Of a DNA stretch of 64,000 nucleotides, positions 56,501-64,000 are shown in pieces. The DNA comes from Symsagittifera roscoffensis (Eukaryota > Xenacoelomorpha > Acoela > Convolutidae), in contig NC_087070.1 in the NCBI RefSeq assembly GCF_963678635.1, forward strand, positions 13,302,539 through 13,366,538, in the 5' to 3' direction. Numbering within the stretch: the stretch's first letter is position 1; each line of letters starts with the position of its first letter. Under the pieces are notes generated by a model. That model was not told the DNA's origin. It was given only the letters and a program-made list of their open reading frames with translations, and made no database searches. The translations under genes and the position numbers were made by a program.

Positions 56501-59500
56501 GGCTCGACAGGTTAAGTTTTCAATTGTTCAATTTAATTCAGTTTGTTATATATTTAAATGCGGGCTTCACTGGCTCGACAGGTTAAGTTTTCAATTGTTC
56601 AATACAATTCAGTTTTTTATATATATAAATGCGGGCTTCACTGGCTCGACAGGTTAAGTTTTCAATTGTTCAATACAATTCAGTTTTTTATATATTTAAA
56701 TGCGGGCTTCACTGGCTCGACAGGTTAAGTTTTCACTTGTTCAATACAATTCAGTTTTTTTATATATATAAATGCGGGCTTCACTGGCTCGACAGGTTAA
56801 GTTTTCAATTGTTCAATACAATTCAGTTTTTTATATATTTAAATGCGGGCTTCACTGACTCGACAGGTTAAGTTTTCAATTGTTCAATACAAATCAGTTT
56901 TTTGTATATTTAAATGCGGGATTCACTGGCTCGACAGGTTACGTTTTCAATTGTTCAATACAATTCAGTTTTGTATATATATTTAAATGCGGGCTTCACT
57001 GTCTCGACAGGTTAAGTTTTCAATTGTTCAATACAATTCAGTTTTTTATATATTTAAATGCGGGCTTCACTGGCTCGACAGGTTAAGTTTTCAATTGTTC
57101 AAAACAATTCAGTTTTTTATATATATAAATGCGGGCTTCACTGGCTCGACAGGTTAAGTTTTCAATTGTTCAATACAATTCAGTTTTTTATATATTTAAA
57201 TGCGGGCTTCACTGGCTCGACAGGTTAAGTTTTCAATTGTTCAATACAATTCAATTTTTATTTATATTTAAATGCGGGCTTCACTGGATCGACAGGTTAA
57301 GTTTTCAATTGATCAATACAATTCAGTTTTTTATTTATATTTAAATGCGGGCTTCACTGGCTCGACAGGTTAAGTTTTCAATTGTTCAATACAGTTCAGT
57401 TTTTTATATATATAAATGCGGGCTTCACTGGCTCGACAGGTTAAGTTTTCAATTTTTCAATACAATTCAGTTTTTTATATATTTAAATGCGGGCTTCACT
57501 GGCTCGACAGGTTAAGTTTTCAATTGTTCAATACAATTCAGTTTTTTATATATTTAAATGCGGGCTTCACTGGCTCGACAGGTTAAGTTTTCAATTGTTC
57601 AATACAGTTCAGTTTTTTATATATATATTTAATTGCGGGCTTCGCTGGCTCGACAGGTTAACTTTTCAATTGTTCATTACAACTCAGTTTTTTATATATA
57701 TTTAAATGCGGGCTTCACTGGCTCGACAGGTTAAGTTTTCAATTGTTCAATACAGTTCAGTTTTTTATATATATAAATGCGGGCTTCACTGGCTCGACAG
57801 GTTAAGTTTTCAATTGTTCAATACAATTCAGTTTTTTATATATTTAAATGCGGGCTTCACTGGCTCGACAGGTTAAGTTTTCAATTGTTCAATACAATTC
57901 AGTTTTTTTATATATATAAATGCGGGCTTCACTGGCTCGACAGGTTAAGTTTTCAATTGTTCAATACAATTCAGTTTTTTATATATTTAAATGCGGGCTT
58001 CACTGACTCGACAGGTTAAGTTTTCAATTGTTCAATACAAATCAGTTTTTTGTATATTTAAATGCGGGATTCACTGGCTCGACAGGTTAAGTTTTCAATT
58101 GTTCAATACAATTCAATTTTGTATAAATATTTAAATGCGGGCTTCACTGTCTCGACAGGTTAAGTTTTCAATTGTTCAATACAATTCAGTTTTTTATATA
58201 TTTAAATGCGGGCTTCACTGGCTCGACAGGTTAAGTTTTCAATTGTTCAAAACAATTCAGTTTTTTATATATATAAATGCGGGCTTCACTGGCTCGACAG
58301 GTTAAGTTTTCAATTGTTCAATACAATTCAGTTTTTTATATATTTAAATGCGGGCTTCACTGGCTCGACAGGTTAAGTTTTCAATTGTTCAATACAATTC
58401 AATTTTTTATTTATATTTAAATGCGGGCTTCACTGGATCGACAGGTTAAGTTTTCAATTGATCAATACAATTCAGTTTTTTATTTATATTTAAATGCGGG
58501 CTTCACTGGCTCGACAGGTTAAGTTTTCAATTGTTCAATACAATTCAATTTTTTATTTATATTTAAATGCGGGCTTCACTGGATCGACAGGTTAAGTTTT
58601 CAATTGATCAATACAATTCAGTTTTTTATTTATATTTAAATGCGGGCTTCACTGGCTCGACAGGTTAAGTTTTCAATTGTTCAATACAATTCAGTTTTTT
58701 TATTTATATTTAAATGCAGGCTTCACTGGCTCGATAGGTTAAGTTTTCAATTGTTTAATACAATTCAGTTTTTTATATATATTTAAATGCGGGCTTCACT
58801 TGATCGACAGGTTAAGTTTTCAATTGATCAATACAATTCAGTTTTTTATTTATATTTAAATGCGGGCTTCACTGGCTCGACAGGTTAAGTTTTCAATTGT
58901 TCAATACAATTCAGTTTTTTACATATATTCAAATGCGGGTTTCACTGGATCGACAGGTTAATTTTTCAATTGTTCAATACAATTCAGTTTTTTATATATA
59001 TTTAAATGCCGGCTTCACTTGCTCGAGACGTTAGGTTTTCAATTGTTCAATACAATTCATCTTTTTTTATATACTTAAATGCGGGCTTTACTGGCTCGAC
59101 AGGTTAAGTTTTCAATTGTTCAATACAATTCACATTTTTATATATATTTAAATGCGGGCTTCACTGGCTCGACAGGTTAAGTTTTCAATTGTTCAATACG
59201 ATTCAGTTTTTTATATATATTCAAATGCGGGCTTCACTGGCTCGACAGGTTAAGTTTTAAATTGTTCAATACAATTCAGTTTTGTATATATATTTAAATG
59301 CGGGCTTCACTGGCTCGACAGGTTAAGTTTTAAATTTTTCAATACAATTCAGTTTTTTATATATTTAAATGCGGGCTTCACTGGCTCGACAGGTTAAGTT
59401 TTCAATTGTTCAATACAATTCAGTTTTTTTATATATATAAATGCGGGCTTCACTGGCTCGACAGGTTAAGTTTTCAATTCTTCAATACAATTCAGTTTTT

Positions 59501-62500
59501 TATATATTTAAATGCGGGCTTCACTGGCTCGACAGGTTAAGTTTTCAATTGTTCAAAACAATTCAGTGTTTTTATATATAAAAATGCGGGCTTCACTGGC
59601 TCGACAGGTTAAGTTTTCAATTGTTCAATACAATTCAGTTTTTTATATATTTAAATGCGGGTTTCACTGACTCGACAGGTTAAGTTTTCAATTGTTCAAT
59701 ACAATTCAGTTTTTTGTATATTTAAATGCGGGCTTCACTGGCTCGACAGGTTAAATTTTCAATTGTTCAATACAATTCAGTTTTGTATATATATTTAAAT
59801 GCGGGCTTCACTGGCTCGACAGGTTAAGTTTTCAATTGTTCAATAAAATTCAGTTTTTTATATATTTAAATGCGGGCTTCACTGGCTCGACAGGTTAAGT
59901 TTTCAATTGTTCAATACAATTCAGTTTTGTATATATATTTAAATGCGGGCTTCACTGGCTCGACAGGTTAAGTTTTCAATTGTTCAATACATTTCAGTTT
60001 TTTATATATTTAAATGCGGGCTTCACTGACTCGACAGGTTAAGTTTTCAATTGTTCAATACAATTCAGTTTTGTATATATATTTAAATGCGGGCTTCACT
60101 GGCTCGACAGTTTAAGTTTTCATTTCTTCAATACAATTCAGTTTTTTATATATTTAAATGCGGGCTTCACTGGCTCGACAGGTTAAGTTTTCAATTGTTC
60201 AATACAATTCAGTTTTTTTATATATATAAATGCGGGCTTCACTGGCTCGACAGGTTAAGTTTTCAATTGTTCAATACAATTCAGTTTTCTATATATTTAA
60301 ATGCGGGCTTCACTGGCTCGACAGGTTAAGTTTTCAATTGTTCAATACAATTCAGTTTTTTTATATATATAAATGCGGGCTTCACTGGCTCGACAGGTTA
60401 GGTTTTCAATTGTTCAATACAATTCAGTTTTTTAAATATATTCAAATGCGGGCTTCACTGGCTCGACAGGTTAACTTTTCAATTGTTCAAAACAATTCAG
60501 TTTTTTATATATATTTAAATGCGGGCTTCACTGGCTCGACAGGTTAAGTTTTCAATTGTTCAATACAATTCAATTTTTTACATATATTCAAATGCGGGCT
60601 TCACTGGCTCGACAGGTTAATTTTTCAATTAATCAAAACAATTCAGTTTTTTATATATATTTAAATGCCGGCATCACTGGCTCGAGACGTTAAATTTTCA
60701 ATTGTTCAATACAATTCATCTTTTTATATATATTTAAATGCGGGCTTCACTGGCTCGACAGGTTAAGTTTTCAATTGTTCAATGCAAATCGGTTTTTTAT
60801 ATTTATTTAAATGCGGGCTTCACTGGCTCGACAGGTTAAGTTTTCAATTGTTCAATGCAATTCAGTTTTTTATATATATTTAAATGCGGGCTTCACTGGC
60901 TCGACAGGTTAAGTTTTCAATTGTTCAATACAATTCAGTTGCGTATATTTAAATGCGGGCTTCACTGGCTCGATAGGTTAAGTTTTCAATTGTTCAATAC
61001 AATTCAGTTTTTTATTTATATTTGAATGCGGACTTCACTGGCTCGACAGGTTAAGTTTTCAATTGTTCAATACAATTCAGTTTTTTTATATATATTTAAA
61101 TGCGGGCTTCACTGGCTCGACAGGTTAAGTTTTCAATTGTTCAATACAATTCAGTTTCTTATGTATATTTAAATGCGGGCTTCACTGGCTCGACAGGTTA
61201 TTTTTTAAATTGTTCAATACAATTCAGTTTTTTATATATATTTAAATGCCGGCTTCACTGGCTCGAGACGTTAAATTTTCAATTGTTCAATACAATTCAT
61301 CTTTTTATATTTATTTAAATACGGGCTTCACTGGATCGACAGGTTAAGTTTTCAGTTGTTCAATACAATTCAGTTTTTTATATATAATTAAATGCGGGCT
61401 TCACTGGCTCGACAGGTTAAGTTTTCAATTGTTCAATACAATTCAGTTTTTATATATATTTAAATGCGGGCTTCACTGGCTCGACAGGTTAAGTTTTCAA
61501 TTGTTCAATACAATTCAGTTTTGTATATATTTTTAAATGCGGGCTTCACTGGCTCGACAGGTTAAGTTTTCAATTGTTCAATACAATTCAGTTTTTTATA
61601 TATATTTAAATGCGGGCTTCACTGGCTCGACAGGTTAAGTTTTCAATTGTTCAATACAATTCAGTTTTTTATATATAATTAAATGCGGCTTCACTGGCTC
61701 GACAGGTTAAGTTTTCAATTGTTCAATACAATTCAGTTTCTCATATATCTTTAAATGCGGGCTTCACTGGCTCGACAGGTTAAGTTTTCAATTGTTCGAT
61801 ACAATTCAGTTTTGTATATATTTTTAAATGCGGGCTTCACTGGCTCGACAGGTTAAGTTTTCAATTGTTCAATACAATTCAGTTTTTTATATATATTTAA
61901 ATGCGGGCTTCACTGGCTCGACAGGTTAAGTTTTCAATTGTTCACTACAATTCAGTTTTGTATATATTTTTAAATGCGGGCTTCACTGGCTCGACAGGTT
62001 AAGTTTTCAATTGTTCAATACAATTCAGTTTTTTATATATATTTAAATGCGGGCTTCACTGGCTCGACAGGTTAAGTTTTCAATTGTTCAATACAATTCA
62101 GTTTTTTATATATAATTAAATGCGGGCTTCACCGGCTCGACAGGTTAAGTTTTCAATTGTTCAATACAATTCAGTTTCTTATATATATTTAAATGCGGGC
62201 TTCACTGGCTCGACAGGTTAAGTTTTCAATTGTTCAATACCATTCAGTTTTTTACATATATTCAAATGCGGGCTTCACTGGCTCGAGACGTTAAGTTTTC
62301 AATTGTTCAATACAATTCATCTTTTTATAGATATTTAAATGCGTGCTTCACTGGCTCGACAGGTTAGGTTTTCAATTGTTCAATACAATTCAGTTTTTTA
62401 TATATATATTTAAATGCGGGCTTCACTGGCTCGACAGGTTAAGTTTTCAGTCGTTCAATACATTTCAGTTTTTTATATATATTTAACAGCCGGCTTCACT

Positions 62501-64000
62501 GGCTCGAGACGTTAAGTTTTCAATTGTTCAATACAATTCATCTTTTTATAGATATTTAAATGCGGGCTTCACTGGCTCGACAGGTTAAGTTTTCAATTGT
62601 TCAATACAATTCAGTTTTTTATATATATATTTAAATGCGGGCTTCACTGGCTCGATAGGTTAAGTTTTTAGTTGTTCAATACAATTCAGTTTTTTATATA
62701 TATTTAAATGCGGGCTTCACTGGCGCGACAGGTTAAGTTTTCAATTGTTCAAAACAATTAAGTTTTTTATATATATTTAAATGCGGGCTTCACTGGCTCG
62801 ACAGGTTAAGTTTTCAATTGTTCAATACAATTCAGTTTTTTATATATATTTAAATGCAGGCTTCACTGGCTCGACAGGTTAAGTTTTCAATTGTTCAATA
62901 CAATTCAGTTTCTTATATATATTTAAATGCGGGCTTCACTGGCTCGACAGGTTAAGTTTTCAATTGTTTAATACCATTCAGTTTTTTACATATATTCAAA
63001 TGCGGGCTTCACTGGGTCGACGGGTTAAGTTTTCAATTGTTCAATACAATTCAGTTTTTTATATATATTTAAATGCCGGCTTCACTGGCTCGAGACGTTA
63101 AGTATTCAATTGTTCAATACAATTCATCATTTTATATATATATTTAAATGCGGGCTTCACTGGCTCGACAGGTTAAGTTTTCAATTGTTCAATACAATTC
63201 AGTTTTTTATATATATTTAAATGCGGGCTTCACTGGCTCGACAGGTTAAGTTTTCAATTGTTCAAAACATTTCAGTTTTATATATATTTATATGCGGGCT
63301 TCACTGGCTCGACAGGTTAAGTTTTCAGTTGTTCATTACAACTCAGTTTTTTATATATATTTAAATGCGCGCTTCACTGGCTCGACAAGTTAAGTTTTCA
63401 ATTGTTCAATACAGTTCAGTTTTTTATATATATATATTTAATTGCGGGCTTCGCTGGCTCGACAGGTTAACTTTTCAATTGTTCAATACAATTCAGTTTT
63501 TTTATATATATTTAAATGGGGGCTTCACTGGCTCGACAGGTAAAGTTTTCAATTGTCCAATACAGTTCAGTTTTTTCTATATATTTAAATGCGGGATTCA
63601 CTGGCTCGACAGCTTAAGTTTTCAATTGTTCAATACATTTCATTTTTATATATATTTATATGCGGGCTTCACTGGCTCGACAGGTTAAGTTTTCAGTTGT
63701 TCATTACAACTCAGTTTTTTATATATATTTCAATGCGGGCTTCACTGGCTCGACAGGTTAAGTTTTCAATTGTTCAATACAGTTCAGTTTTCTATATATA
63801 TATATTTAATTGCGGGCTTCGCTGGCTCGACAGGTTAACTTTTCAATTGTTCAATACGATTCAGTTTTTTATATATATTTAAATGGGGGCTTCACTGGCT
63901 CGACAGGTTAAGTTTTCAATTGTTCAATACAGTTCAGTTTTTTCTATATATTTAAATGCGGGATTCACTGGCTCGACAGCTTAAGTTTTCAATTGTTCAA
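56500..64000. repeat. satellite block 5: shortened units of about 70-73 bp
   Basis: Many units have lost TA steps in the spacer (tttttatatatttaaatg or ttttatatatataaatg), giving 70 to 72 bases. The segment at 56629 is repeated at 57777 (1,148 bases), and the last kilobase repeats a five-unit group (63365 and about 63726). Confidence 0.7.

Larger units (their letters stand above)
33166..64000. repeat. 73-bp tandem satellite array, continuing past the window
   Basis: About 420 head-to-tail copies of a 73-base unit (first units start at 33180, 33253 and so on). Each has a GC-rich core, gcgggcttcactggctcgac, then aggttaagttttcaattg, an inverted repeat aattgt-tcaat-acaatt, a T6 run, a (TA)n run and tttaaat. 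GC content is about 32%. Because 73 is not a multiple of three, successive units rotate through all frames, giving long repetitive ORFs on the plus strand that are not genes. No other sequence interrupts the array. Confidence 0.98.

Noticed and set aside
33253..63882. Dozens of plus-strand ORFs of 60-120 codons (MRASLARQVKFS-type peptides)
   Set aside because: They are translations of the 73-bp satellite, which rotates through all three frames. They carry no independent coding signal.
33166..64000. CRISPR-like regular repeats
   Set aside because: There are no unique spacers; the whole 73-bp unit repeats. The context is a eukaryotic satellite.

Overview
The window is animal nuclear DNA: split genes with GT-AG introns, a mitochondrial complex I gene and Ty3/gypsy-type retroelement genes. 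A tttcag-type acceptor just upstream of the host start codon would suit a nematode that uses spliced-leader trans-splicing, but the species cannot be fixed from the sequence.

Layout. (1) 1-8,989, plus strand: a decayed run of retroelement-associated ORFs. In order these are the end of a macro domain, a coiled-coil protein, an SGNH/GDSL hydrolase, a large protein with an FAGxNDHL motif, and four further ORFs I do not recognise. (2) 8,990-10,200: a junction without recognisable genes. (3) 10,200-24,480, minus strand: a second, diverged copy of the same ORF series (macro, coiled coil, SGNH, NDHL protein), preceded on its own strand by a full Ty3/gypsy gag-protease-RT-RNase H-integrase region. 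The pol frame overlaps the macro frame by about 20 bases with no LTR between them. I therefore read the two copies as remains of one family of very large LTR retroelements that carry macro and SGNH accessory genes. They lie tail to tail, and both are broken by stops, frameshifts and deletions. (4) 24,481-27,900: AT-rich non-coding DNA with short CCGGA-rich repeats, three palindromic 66-bp modules and several strong hairpins. (5) 27,927-32,532, plus strand: the one intact-looking host gene, a three-exon NDUFB10 (PDSW) subunit of complex I. Its 3.3-kb first intron holds a long pre-miRNA-like hairpin. (6) 33,166-64,000: a continuous array of roughly 420 copies of a 73-bp satellite, with higher-order repeats of several lengths, running off the right edge.

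How it fits together. The retroelement part encodes the usual capsid, zinc-knuckle, protease, RT, RNase H and integrase functions, plus two enzyme-like modules that are unexpected there: a macro domain related to the TARG1 type, and an SGNH esterase fold with a recognisable triad. The host gene sits about 0.6 kb from the edge of the satellite, so it lies between a retroelement graveyard and a heterochromatin-like block. Most of the window is repeat-derived; only the complex I gene looks functional.
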